NCBI RefSeq assembly: GCF_026151205.1
Contig: NC_087074.1
Span: 18,078,712-18,142,711 of the forward strand
From: Bolinopsis microptera
Lineage: Eukaryota > Ctenophora > Tentaculata > Lobata > Bolinopsidae
Length of the DNA: 64,000 bases
Direction of reading: 5' to 3'
Below the pieces are notes generated by a model. That model saw only the letters and a list, made by a program, of their open reading frames with translations, did no database searches and had not been told where the DNA came from. The position numbers and the translations under genes are program-made. Below, one piece after another: positions 35,335 to 46,134 of the stretch. Within the stretch, counting starts at the first letter, position 1; each line of letters starts with the position of its first letter.

Positions 35335-36060
35335 CATCAGGGTCTTGATAGTGTCATTCTTCTTCAGGACACCCTCCACTAGCTCTTCTTTCGTCTTTAT
35401 GTCTGCATCAAGGCCTGAGATAGTTATCTTTGGATTAAGCTTCCTCAGTTCTTCCGACTTAGATGTGACATTATATTTGGATTTAAGCGCTTCTTCTGCA
35501 TGACCTAGATCCTCTTTGGATTTGAACACCAGTCTGGCAACACCTTCAGTTTTAGGGGGATTAGCCCTAACTACAGGAATATTGCTCAGTTTTCGCTTAA
35601 GATCCTTTTTCACAACTGTTATCCATTCTTCACCCGAGATTTTAATATCTCCATCAGGTCCCAAGTCCTCAGACTTCTTTTCAACCACCAAAGTGTGCCT
35701 GACCTTCTCAGTATGCAAAGACTTCACACCAGAATAACCTGACTGAGCTGTTGCCAAGCTCTCCTGGATAATATGTGGCAGTGTAGAAGCTAGTTCCTCT
35801 CTTACAATAGCTAAAACCTGTGCATGTGTACTGGATTCTTGTGGGCAAGACAGAGCTTCGATTGCTTTTTCAGCTAAATTGTAGGCCATTTTTAGGGACT
35901 GCCAAATGCCCTCCTTTGTATTAGTACACTTTTTAACATCATCACACTCAGATATTCTTACCTTAAGGGAGGTGTTGATTTTCTCCAACTCTATCTCCAG
36001 TTTCTTCTTCAATTTCATATCCGCCATAATGCCCTGTCAAGTACTGAGGACCAGACTCGG

Positions 36061-37166
36061 ATTTCCAAACTCTTTAGTTCTGAGAAAAACTATACAGTAG
36101 TATTGAAGTAAGATTCCAAATCCTCAAATTATTTGTTATATAGTAGTGTTGAAAGTATTAAAAAAGTAACAATAAAGTTCTGAAAACTAATAACCTAATG
36201 ATATTAGTACTTTAGAGACTTTACTATATAATTGGAGCTGGCTACACCCTCATTTCATCACAATCCGCTGATTACTAACCACAGGCTGATTACTAACAAC
36301 TGCTTACTACTAAAGTACTAACCACTGACGACAAAAGGGCACACCCTATGAGGACACGTCACGAACAGAGACAGAGCGTTTTTAAAGGAGCAGCTCATGT
36401 CGTCATCCTCGTTACCTATAACCACCAGAGGTCGACCACTCAGAACGGAGAATACAAAGTCTCTGTAACTGTTTTCTGTGGGGGTTATTATGTAATAGGG
36501 CTTAAATCAATTATTATAAGAAATTGGTTTTAATTGTTTGTTTGTAACGTTATCAAACTGAAGTTCAATTTCTAGCTTAGAACACCTGGAATACCAGCGA
36601 CATTTCAAATCTTTGCTAAAAGCACAATTTAGTAGAAACTAACTGAGAATTCGTCTGAACCGGAACAAGTCAAGTTCTATAGTTTTCGGAGAACTGCAGC
36701 TTACTGATTGTCTCAACTTTTGCTGCTTATTATCTGAAATATGCAAATCAATCAATCTCACACTGATTCCTCATCAGTCAGACTGGTTATTATATTATGG
36801 TTATTGTGTCGAAACAGCAAATCTAAAGAGTAAGAAACGAACTTGATAGAGGTGATCCCGTGAAGACGCTGATGAAGGAAGGATCAGAACTCTTCAGCGA
36901 ACAATCCAGTTTTGGACTTAGCAGTATGTCGTAAGCGTTACTCTGAAAATTTTAAAGTTGATCTCGTACTGAGATGAAGTATAAGGTTAAACTTGACGTC
37001 AAACAATATCAACTTAATTTTTGATTTGCAAAGTCCTAATATATAAACCGATCCTAGAATGTAACGACGAGTCATACATAATAATGTCACTTAATATGGC
37101 TTAATGACCGAGCAGTCATTTTTGACTGGTTGCAACAGCCACACAATAAATTATCCGCTAACAAAT
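36061..37166. other. Spacer, nothing recognised
   Basis: AT-rich sequence between the start of element A and an exon-like ORF. I see no coding exon, RNA gene or repeat with support. The 5' UTR of element A may extend to about 36110. Confidence 0.4.
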
Positions 37167-37428
37167 TCAAATAACACGACCTCTAAAGACTCTAACAAAT
37201 TCAAATAACACGACCTCTAATGAATCTCCCCCAGATCTGCCCTCTTCCTCCTCCTCTTCCTCCAGAGCCTCCCTAACTGCCCAGTCAATGTCATTAAAGT
37301 GCTCGTATCGGTCGTAAAACGTAGAGTCCCCCACCAGTGTAGTGCCAAAACCCTCATCATCATCACTGTTGGTTCTAGAGTCCAGGTAAAATGTAGATCC
37401 TCCTACCTTATCTTTACTGCTCTTCCTT
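37167..37428 (-). CDS. Putative terminal exon of an unidentified gene
   Basis: Open frame of 87 codons behind a good acceptor (CATTTCACAG). It reads RRKSSKDKVGGSTFYLDSR, an acidic stretch DDDEGFGTTL, then STFYDRYEHFNDIDWAVREA followed by a glutamate run and a stop. Composition is that of a real acidic, serine-rich protein tail rather than random sequence, and it has no ATG of its own. A 34-bp tandem duplication (37158-37225) covers its last codons and sets the stop. No upstream exon was linked with confidence. Confidence 0.4.
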
Positions 37429-38533
37429 CTGTGAAATGGAACAGTGCATGGTAACTACATGTTACTAAAACTTAAAAGTAATATAATATAAAACCCTATT
37501 CAAATACCTATAAGATATTATCATGTTTTGAATAGTTAGATATTCGAACAAAAGCTGACAATATAGCGAATACATATTATATTCGTTGATTTAAGATAAG
37601 CGTTCAATAATTGTTCATAATTGGGGTCTGCTTCACTAACCTTGTCTATACTAGCAATTCCTTCTACACCAGACGTGAAAGTTGGACTTGGGAACTGAAA
37701 AAAATGTATTTATCAAGATTGCACATTTGTATATTTCTCAAGGGTCTCAACACAACTATAATAATATTACAAATAATTAAGTACTGGAGAGTGCAGGAAT
37801 ATGAATCATTCATAATGTAGAATAACTGAGAAATCGAAATCAATGAAGTTGGTCAAATCAGTGGCTAATGTTGGGAAAGTATTTATGTATTTATAGAGCG
37901 AAACAATGTCTCAAATGTTTGCGAAACTTGTGCGCTGAAAGGGGGATTGTACCATATATAAACACGATCGTTTATCGGGATAACTTCTTCATTGCAGGCT
38001 CAATTGTTCATATTCTGTAAACATTTGTCGCTATATCTAAAACCTCTCCAGTAATCGTGCTTGGTTTTGTGGAGGCATTCATCATTGCTAGAAATATTTT
38101 TACCTTCATCGGACTATTCAGTTAAATCTAGTTAAATTAAGAATTTAATACAGATGGTGTACTGAATAAACGCTAGAATTTAATTAAGAAAAGTAAGGAT
38201 GGTTAATAAACAAGAATTTCATTTCAAGATTAGGTGGCCCATTGCATTGGCCATATTTTGTCATGGTATCAAATGACCACAAAAGGTATTATATGATCAG
38301 TCTCACTGATTGCTTGTTATCAGGTTATTCTGCAATAATTTGCACTTGCTCATTGCTCATTGGTCATTGCTCATTGCTCATCGTTTATGTTCCATCGGCA
38401 GCTTGATCATCCCCCCATGTTATAGTAACACGATAATTATTGTGTATTATTTTAAAGTATTGATTTTGTTTCCAACAATACTTTCGATACACTGTTTTCC
38501 AGTACGATATTCCTTAATTTATTTAGCAAATAC
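37429..38533. other. Spacer with a short CATTGCTCAT repeat
   Basis: No supported gene. Around 38340-38390 there are several copies of TTGCTCATTG-like decamers. The rest is AT-rich unique sequence. Confidence 0.4.
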
Positions 38534-39545
38534 TTACTTCGTTACTTCGTTACTTCGTTGAGTTCATCCGTGGAGCCGGAAGGGTCATCAGATATCTGAC
38601 CACCTGGATGGCGAGTAGTCAACCAGTGAGTTTGACCAACTGCAGCTGTAGCCGGCGACCGGAGGGTTGTCCGGTATCAAAGCAAGAAAGTTCGACAAAC
38701 TACACTTAAACATGTCAAAGGATGTATCAGCCTTTACTGTGTGCGGCACTATGTTCCACAGTTTCGGTCCTTGGACTGCAAAAGACCTGTCGTACAGTGA
38801 CTGGTTGCGTACGGAACTTGACTTGGACACTGAGGCTATGACAGCTACATCACCGTGTCTTGGGGTCACCTTGAACTTGATATCACAGCAGTTTGGTACC
38901 ACATTATGGAGAATCTTCCACATCATCAGGATGATATACCTCTCCCGTCTGCGCTGTAGAGACATCAATTTAAGCTGTACAAGTCTTTCCCAATAGTTGA
39001 GATGTTGAAGACCGCCAATGCGACTGGTGAAAGTTCTATGCACCCCCTCTATCAGCTGTATTTCAGTCACCTTGGTAGGGCTCCAGAGTGGGCAGCAATA
39101 TTCCAGTAGGCTTCTTACTAGTGACTTATAGAGAGTAGTCATTACGGTCTTGTCGCGAGTTTTGAACACACTGAATACCCAAGATAGCGTGCTCCTTGCT
39201 TTGGGTACCATGTTGCCGATATGTGTCGACCAGCTAAGATCACTTGAGACCATAACTACAAGATCTCGGACGTTTTCGACAGGATAAAGTATGTCCTGAC
39301 TGGATACTTGAAGGGTAGTTCGGGGAATGAGCTCTTACTGTTATGGAGGTGATTTAACAGCTCGAACTTCTGCTCGTGAAGCTTCATGTTGTTGCTACGT
39401 GACCAGTCAAGAATCTTATAGATATCTTCTTGTAACAACTGACAGTCTTCAAAACAGCCAATCTGTTTGGAGACCCTAGTATCATCGGCGAAAAAAACTC
39501 ACCCTAGATGAATCCACGACTTGTTCTAGATCAAGAGAGCTTTGA
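38534..39545 (-). mobile_element. CR1-like non-LTR fragment D with octamer 3' tail
   Basis: The RT C-terminal half reads FFADDTRVSKQIGCF (39440-39500), then KILDWSRSNNMKLHEQKFELL, then SDLSWSTHIGNMVPKA through GPKLWNIVPH, ending at a stop at 38588. One-base frameshifts lie near 39255-39330 and in a T-run near 39495. The 3' end is three copies of an octamer (CGAAGTAA on the minus strand, 38534-38558), a trait of CR1-group elements. Dead copy. Confidence 0.82.
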
Positions 39546-39810
39546 AACCTAAATAAACACGATCCATAAGAGCTGGCTTAGCAAAGATCTTGAAACCCTT
39601 CTGATCAGCAAGAGCAATACCGAGAAACTCAGCACAACTTTTAAGTAACGGAACCGTGAACTGATCGAGCCGCTTGATAATGGCCGTACGACTTTGAACA
39701 CTGTCAAAAACGGAGATAACCGGTCTGATAGGTATTACAGCCTTATCGAGGAGTTTCCCGATGATGATCTTAATGTTTTCACTGTCATTTTGCTTTAGTA
39801 TACTTCCCAT
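39526..39810 (-). pseudogene. ORF of 94 residues abutting element D
   Basis: Starts MGSILKQNDSENIKII and contains KRLDQFTVPLLKSCAEFLG and KIFAKPALMDRVYLGF, then runs into element D sequence. I do not recognise it. Its direct contact with the RT fragment suggests it could be the start of ORF1 of the same element with a large internal deletion. It could instead be a host exon into which D inserted. Confidence 0.35.
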
Positions 39811-40019
39811 GGTTCAATGTACACGGTGAATACAATATGTACACGGTGAATACAATATGTAGCCGATGGTAACAGTAGATAATTTTAGCTGATAAGAGCA
39901 GTAAAAATCGATACAAAAGCAATTAACAGCAGTTTAAAAAAATATTTAAGATTCCCTGCTGATTTTTTTCCTGGAGTAAAATGGTAGGAAAAATGCAAAC
40001 TATTTGATGAACGTGTTAC

Positions 40020-40143
40020 CTGTATAGAGTATCGTCCTATCGCTAACGTGGGTGTCTCTTTAACACAAGGTTTCTTTAAACTACCACAGGTACCTGTGAT
40101 GGGGTCTTGTTGGTTTAAACTGCAACGTTTATAACAAACACAA
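40020..40143 (-). other. Exon-like ORF, cysteine-rich
   Basis: A frame bounded by ACCAAAG and a donor CAG|gtaaca reads CVCYKRCSLNQQDPITG, then CGSLKKPCVKETPTLAIGRYSI. Composition and splice sites look exonic, but its start phase does not match the neighbouring exon-like ORF at 40404-40544, so I do not join them. Family unknown. Confidence 0.3.
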
Positions 40144-40403
40144 CTTTGGTAATTTAATGTCAGTATCAAAATGAGACGAAAGTCAAAAACGCTTAATTTA
40201 GTTTTGACCCTGAAATCTCAAGATAAACGAAGATGGCCGTGATATTTAAGCATCTATATAATTATAAGAAATGCATTATACACATTATACCTTGTACAAT
40301 GATTGTAATGTAATAATTTTAAAATGTAAAGACTAAGAGAGAACAACACTTAAAATATCATAGAAGTACACCCTAAATTGAAAGTACAGTAGCCAGTAAA
40401 AAC

Positions 40404-40544
40404 CTTTGCTCTTGTAGAGCTGAACCATGGATCGCTGCAAGTAACAGTAAGCAATTGGAACCAGCTCGGCAATACCCCGCAGTGATCCCTCTCCGCACTG
40501 TATTTTACCCTTCACTATATGCTTCACGTACTTATTTGACGGAT
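40404..40544 (-). other. Exon-like ORF
   Basis: Bounded by CTCGCAG and a donor AAAG|gttttt, it reads SNKYVKHIVKGKIQCGEG followed by SLRGIAELVPIAYCYLQRS and MVQLYKSK. It looks like genuine coding sequence by composition. No family recognised and no linked exons established. Confidence 0.3.
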
Positions 40545-41720
40545 CTGCGAGTTATATTAATTATTAATGTGTGTTATATTAATTATTAATGTGTATAAAT
40601 ATGAATAAATAAAATCAAGTTTTAAACATCACAATTCACAAATATGGTGAACGTGAATTTCTTCCCACAGATATATTCATATAATGATATCAAATGACAA
40701 ATTTTGATCACGAACTGGCCATTTTATCACAAAACTACTAATTGTGAAAGTTACCGGGCATTTGCAGATTTTTCTTAAATAGCTTTCAAGAATAAAGATT
40801 TTACTAAGAAGTTGCGGAAATTCGGTAATCTGTCGATGCTCACTTAACTCACGGTTAAGGCACGATTTTATTTTTGCACTTACAGTTAAAGTTCGATGGT
40901 TCTACTTTGTACTTCTAGCTTAGTTATAATTGGTTTCATTTTAATCAGCAAAAGCCGTAGAATCACGGCTAAAATGCAATTATGTCCGATGGTATTTTTT
41001 TGCCTACAGTACTGCCCAGTTCCATAATTAACAGTCTATTCTATTAAAGTATTAAGGTTCATGGATGAGGAAATAGGTATGATTCCCTGCGAAAAATGGA
41101 ACAAGTTGCTGCTTTAAATCAAAATTTGTATGCTTGCCAAGTATTGCTTCATTTTAAGTAATGAATTTTACTTACAAAATTCAACCAAAATTGTTGAGTT
41201 AGCGACCGAAAGATGTCCATGAACTTGAAGTGAAATATTAATAACATGAATCAGTCAGAACATCTGGGAAAGTCACGGACTCTTGGATCTTCCAAGTACT
41301 AGGGTAAAGTACTCTGTGCTACAATAGTGGTGCACAAAGAGACAATTTATATGTCAATATGTAGATAAAATGTGTCCACTTATTCATAATCATACTGGCA
41401 ACTTCGCCACAGATAACATAACTTGATTTCTGCAGCCACAAAGAATTCTGATAAATATTCCTAGAATTTAATTAAAAATAATCCAAAAACGAAAGTTTTT
41501 CATTATTAGTATTAATTAAATTTCCACCGTAATATTATGGTTATAACCGTGACTCATTATTTTATTAGCATGATCGATAACTTGAGATAAAATGTAAAAC
41601 ATCATCATAAAAATCAACGATTTTTATGACAAACTGTTCTGTTGTATCAGTGACAAAATCATAGTGTTCGTTTATATTTTAGCCGGTATGTGAACTTATT
41701 TACGAAAAATCTAGTGAATC
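40545..41720. other. Spacer, nothing recognised
   Basis: AT-rich; no ORF, RNA gene or repeat that I can support. Confidence 0.4.
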
Positions 41721-42784
41721 CACCGGACATTTGAAGCACCGGGCATTTGAAACACCGGGCATTTGAAGCACCGGGCATTTGAAACACCGGGCATTTGAAA
41801 CACCGGGCATTTGAAACACCGGGCATTTGAAACACCGGGCATTTGAAACACCGGGCATTTGAAACACCGGGCATTTGAAACACCGGGCATTTGAAGCACC
41901 GGGTATTTGAAACACCGGGCATTTGAAACACCGGGCATTTGAAACAGCGAGCATTTGAAACACCGGGCATTTGAAACACCGGGCATTTGAAACAGCGAGC
42001 ATTTGAAACACCGGGCATTTGAAACACCGGGCATTTGAAACACCGGGCATTTGAAACACCGGGCATTTGAAACACCGGGCATTTGAAGCACCGGGCATTT
42101 GAAACACCGGGCATTTGAAACACCGGGCATTTGAAACACCGGGCATTTGAATCACCGGGCATTTGAAGCACCGGGCATTTGAAGCACCGGGCATTTGAAG
42201 CACCGGGTATTTGAAACACCGGGCATTTGAAACACCGGGCATTTGAAACAGCGAGCATTTGAAACACCGGGCATTTGAAACACCGGGCATTTGAAACAGC
42301 GAGCATTTGAAACACCGGGCATTTGAAACACCGGGCATTTGAAACACCGGGCATTTGAAACACCGGGCATTTGAAACACCGGGCATTTGAAGCACCGGGC
42401 ATTTGAAACACCGGGCATTTGAAACACCGGGCATTTGAAACACCGGGCATTTGAATCACCGGGCATTTGAAGCACCGGGCATTTGAAACACCGGGCATTT
42501 GAAACACCGGGCATTTGAAACACCGGGCATTTGAAACACCGGGCATTTGAAACACCGGGCATTTGAAACAGCGAGCATTTGAAGCACCGGGCTTTTGAAA
42601 CACCGGGCATTTGAAACACCGGGCATTTGAAGCACCGGGTATTCGAAACACCGGGCATTTGAAACACCGGGCATTTGAAACACCGGGCATTTGAAACAGC
42701 GAGCATTTGAAGCACCGGGCTTTTGAAACACCGGGCATTTGAAGCACCGGGCATTTGAAGCACCGGGCATTTGAAACACTGGGC
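41721..42784. repeat. 16-bp minisatellite (about 66 units) with higher-order structure
   Basis: Tandem units of CACCGGGCATTTGAAA with common variants (AAGCACC, CAGCGAGC, GGGTATTT). Because 16 is 1 modulo 3, three units make 48 bp. All three minus frames are open and encode the same 16-residue period FQMPGVSNARCFKCPV, giving overlapping ORFs up to 381 codons. A block of 19 units (304 bp) around 41903 recurs near 42207, so there is a higher-order repeat. Most likely non-coding satellite; no signal peptide or flanking exon supports translation. Confidence 0.95.
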
Positions 42785-44389
42785 TTCTGGTTCACATTTG
42801 ACACATTGCTAACTGTTACCCTCCAAAAAACCAGGCTCCACGAACAGCTATAATAATTTTATCATTAGGTAATGATAAATAATATAACTTCTAAAGTTAT
42901 AAAACCATCCCGGGTAGGGCGCAAATAATACTATGAATATTGGTAGTTAGTTTCTAGAACTTTCTCGAGCTACAAATTCTTAGAAATTTACCTAATTTCT
43001 TCTAGGTCCATCTATCACATAACCTGGGAAATCATTCAAATGGTTATTGAATGCTGGATTCGACTACACCAATCCCGATAACGCGTGAGAGAGTGAAGCT
43101 TGATGATTAACCACCACGCTAACGCGCGGATTCGACCCTTAACTTGGAACCGACGAAAAAACCTTATGAAATTCCTTCAATTTTGGATTTGCGGGAGAAA
43201 TTTGACAGTTCATCATCACGCTTTTTAAAAAGTTTCTTTTTAATATTTCCTACTTTATGATCTGATATATACCGTAAATATTTAATTTTTATTTTAATAG
43301 TCATATTCATTAAACAATCGAATGATATAGGTAGAAGTCTTTATGATATCGCATCTTCGCCCTTTAAACATTATAATAACGGAGATTTCAATATTTGAGA
43401 ATGCCTATATTATGCCCATTATATTATTATTTAAGTATTTAGTACATAACAATATAATATGAGTAGATATTGAGATGGAGACGTAAGATATTAAAAGCTA
43501 AAGTATCGCTCAGAGATATCTGAATTTACAAAAAGCGTAAAAACGTTTATAAACGTTATATAAATATATAACGTTATATAAATATATAATACTAAATAGT
43601 CGTTAAATACCGTACTAAACAATTGACATTCCATGACGCTGTTTCCTCGTGCTCAAATAGTTGCACTATAAATAAAGTGAATGCTTGGTCACAGATAGAA
43701 CTATAATCTTCGAATACCTATTCGTTATGTTAGCTCCAGTATAAATTTTGGTCGTGATTTTCTCAAAAAAGGCTTAGGCAAGCGTTGACGTTCTTGCAGA
43801 ATTGTTTTCAGGACGAGTCTTACTAATTCTTGTAAATACCTTGCGTTACATATTTTATATTAATTTAGGATAGTCTTTGTTATGGTTGGACCGAAAGATG
43901 ACGAAAACCTTAAAAATCTTTCGATTTTGGTTCACTGGATTTAATAAAGCGATTTTAAATCAATTCTAGCAACTTCTATGGCTTGGACAGTACCTGGTAC
44001 CAAAACACAGTGTATTAACCGACTTACAATATTCCCGTACGTGGTATATTTATATACCTAGCCATTTAAATTTTAATACCCGAATCTTCCCAGAATCCAA
44101 TCTGACACAATTTTTCCAAGAAGAACTTACGTAATGTGACGTAACGGTGGATAATTTTATGGTTGAATCTTAAAACAGCATAATTTCTGAAATCCCTCAT
44201 TAAATTCAGTTCAGCATAATCATTATGATAATATTATGTAACTTTAGTTTTATTCAATACAAGGGGTTTAAGGCCATATTAGTATTACTGCTGGACCAAA
44301 ATTATGACCGAAATATGTTCTACAGATTACAGAGTTAGAAGTAAGGACCAAGAATTTAATCTGTTATTACGTAACGTAGATTACTTATC
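42785..44389. other. Spacer, nothing coding recognised
   Basis: AT-rich. A short palindromic repeat of GTTATATAAATATATAAC type occurs near 43552-43590, and a tRNA-like segment at 43050-43140 is listed separately. Confidence 0.4.
43050..43140 (-). repeat. tRNA-like (Pol III box) segment, possible SINE head
   Basis: The minus strand shows TTAGCGTGGTGGTTAA (A-box-like) and, about 40 nt later, AGTCGAATCC (B-box-like); another GGGTCGAATCC lies just upstream of the A box. No cloverleaf with proper arms can be drawn, so it is not a tRNA gene. It may be a tRNA-derived SINE fragment. Confidence 0.3.
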
Positions 44390-44580
44390 GAGTTTTCACT
44401 TTTCAAGTTGTTCAAATTCAGCTCGATAAAAATTACTCCGTCCCTTTTACTGCATCCAAGTTTCAGTTTTATTTTTAATCAAACTATCCAGTATTTTTAC
44501 AAAGTTACTCTAAACCCCTTGTTAAAAGTGTTTTATAATTACATAACACTGAACTCCACAACCCAAGGCACTAGCACAAC

Positions 44581-44803
44581 ATGGTATCCAGATCTCTCGC
44601 TCTTCTCCTTCTCATTGGAGTAATGTTGCTCTTTTCCCCACAAGTCACAACCAGCTGACGCTCAATTTGCCGGACACGGCTTTGGCAGCTGGATGGAAAA
44701 GAACACGGGGGGCTCGGCGGATTCTGAAGAGGGAGTAGCGGAGATGAACGATAAGGCAGAAATGGACGGAGATCATGTGATGGTGAGCAGACGTGCCGCT
44801 TAA
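44581..44803 (+). pseudogene. Secreted peptide gene, copy 1 (frameshifted)
   Basis: Same as copy 2 except for a 7-bp insertion (GTCACAA, a partial duplication of CACAA) after codon 20. The frame then ends a few codons later at TGA (SPQVTTS). The downstream sequence is otherwise preserved, so the break is recent. It could be a polymorphism or assembly error. The end also differs: ATGGTGAGCAG in place of ATGGCGCGCAG. Confidence 0.7.
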
Positions 44804-45400
44804 AACAGTGGTGTTTAGCAGTGAGGTGACGAAATAGCAAGTTGAAATAATGAAATATACTTGAAGTGGGACAGTTATTGAGCTGAGCAAGAGTTGCTGA
44901 TTGACCTGATTACTGCTGTTATCCAAAAGGAAGGATTATAATATAGCAAGTTGAATAAGCTGTCTGGAATTGTGTGAATAGCCGAGTAGAGTGAGTAGGT
45001 GCAAAGATTTGGTTGATCTCAATTTGAGATAAATGCTACTTCGTCACTTCAAGCTAGTGACCTGGCCCGAAAAATTTGCGAGATTAGTTTGTTAAAAATA
45101 TTTGTTGTTTAGTCTGGAAGTTTTTCTGAATTATCAATTGCATTCATAATTGTGTTTTACTTGTACTTACGTCACAATTTATTGGAAATTTAGCGTAGAA
45201 CTACTCCTGAGTTTTCACTTTTCAAGTTGTTCAAATTCAGCTAGATAAAAATTACTCCGTCCCTTTTACTGCATCCAAGTTTCAGTTTTATTTTTAATCA
45301 AACTATCCAATATTTTTACAAAGTTACTCTAAACCTCTTGTTAAAAGTGTTTTATAATTACATAATACTAAAACTCCACAACCCAAGGCACTAGCGCAAC

Positions 45401-45616
45401 ATGGTATCCAGATCTCTTGCTCTTCTCCTTCTCATTGGAGTCATGTTGCTCTTTTCCCCACAACCAGCTGACGCTCAATTTGCCGGACACGGCTTTGGCA
45501 GCTGGATGGAAAAGAACACGGGGGGCTCGGCGGATTCTGAAGAGGGAGTAGCGGAGATGAACGATAAGGCAGAAATGGACGGAGATCATGTGATGGCGCG
45601 CAGACGTGCCGCTTAA
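45401..45616 (+). CDS. Small secreted peptide precursor (71 residues), copy 2
   Basis: Single-exon ORF. Residues 1-25 form a clear signal peptide (MVSRSLALLLLIGVMLLF, then SPQPADA as likely cleavage site). The mature part would start QFAGHGFGSWMEKN, continue with an acidic middle (SADSEEG, EMNDKAEMDGD) and end with a basic tail MARRRAA. It has no cysteines, so no disulfide fold. The pattern (signal, acidic middle, short basic end) is seen in invertebrate peptide precursors such as neuropeptides and antimicrobial peptides, but I recognise no family. Function unknown. Confidence 0.65.
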   Translation: MVSRSLALLLLIGVMLLFSPQPADAQFAGHGFGSWMEKNTGGSADSEEGVAEMNDKAEMDGDHVMARRRAA

Positions 45617-46134
45617 AACAGTGGTGTTTAGCAGTGAGGTGACGAAATAGCAAGTTGAAATAATGAAATATACTTGAAGTGGGACAGTTATTGAGCTGAG
45701 CAAGAGTTGCTGATTGAGTAACTGCTGTTATTCAAAAGGAAGGATTATATTATAGCAAGTTGAATAAGCTGTCTGGAATTGTGTGAATAGCCGAGCAGAG
45801 TGAGTAGGTGCAATGATTTGGTTGATCTCAATTTGAGATAAATGCTACTTCGTCACTTCAAGCTAGTGACCTGGCCCGAAAAATTTGCGAGATTAGTTTG
45901 TTAAAAATATTTGTTGTTTAGTCTGGAAGTTTTTCTGAATTATCAATTGCATTCATAATTGTGTTTTACTTGTACTTACGTCATAATTTATTGGAAATTT
46001 ATCTTAGAACTACTCCTTTAAAAACATAATCCTTAAATTTTGCTTGATATAATTCATCTAAAATCCATACCAATCTGATATCCAACATTATTAACATACG
46101 TCTTCGAACATCTGTCTGTCATTCATGAACTTAC

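Larger units (their letters stand above)
31609..36027 (-). pseudogene. Element A ORF1: gag-like protein, split by element B
   Basis: Two parts, 35335-36027 (start MADMKLKKKLEIELEKI, coiled-coil-like N-terminus, then a basic region and a probable RRM-like fold) and 31609-32114. The second part carries three Cys/His clusters (CYHCQGFGHTSGSIYC, CFYCAGSHKSKDC, CTNCSHSKN), i.e. nucleic-acid-binding zinc knuckles of CR1/L2/Jockey ORF1 proteins. Joining at the target duplication gives a continuous TLMENGDEF. The 3.2-kb insertion inactivates it; otherwise the frame is open. Confidence 0.85.
26204..36060 (-). mobile_element. L2/CR1-like non-LTR retrotransposon A, interrupted by elements B and C
   Basis: A near full-length element on the minus strand: ORF1 (gag-like with zinc knuckles), ORF2 (AP endonuclease, reverse transcriptase), a C-terminal domain, a 3' UTR of about 0.8 kb and a terminal (TAA)-type microsatellite at 26204-26226. 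Removing element B (32115-35334) and element C (27172-28841), with one copy of each target duplication, restores continuity of ORF1 and ORF2 respectively. The 5' end is not precisely defined (36.03-36.1 kb). Family placement rests on RT motifs FGVPQGSLLGP and YADDSQLYI and the C-terminal NAAPKLWN motif. Confidence 0.85.
44390..46012. repeat. Tandem duplication of about 0.82 kb carrying a small secreted-peptide gene
   Basis: Unit 1 (44390-45205) and unit 2 (45212-46012) are almost identical, beginning GAGTTTTCACTTTTCAAG. Each holds a promoter with TTTATAATTA about 50 bp before the ATG, a short ORF and a long 3' part. Differences are single substitutions and small indels, including a 7-bp insertion in the ORF of unit 1. 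Confidence 0.92.

Noticed and set aside
41721-42784. CRISPR-like array
   Set aside because: Units are contiguous with no unique spacers, and the genome is eukaryotic. It is a minisatellite.
43050-43140. True tRNA gene
   Set aside because: A- and B-box-like words exist but acceptor and anticodon stems cannot be formed.
44571-44926. Minus ORFs opposite the secreted-peptide gene
   Set aside because: Shadow frames, present in both tandem copies with shifted ends and no signal or homology.
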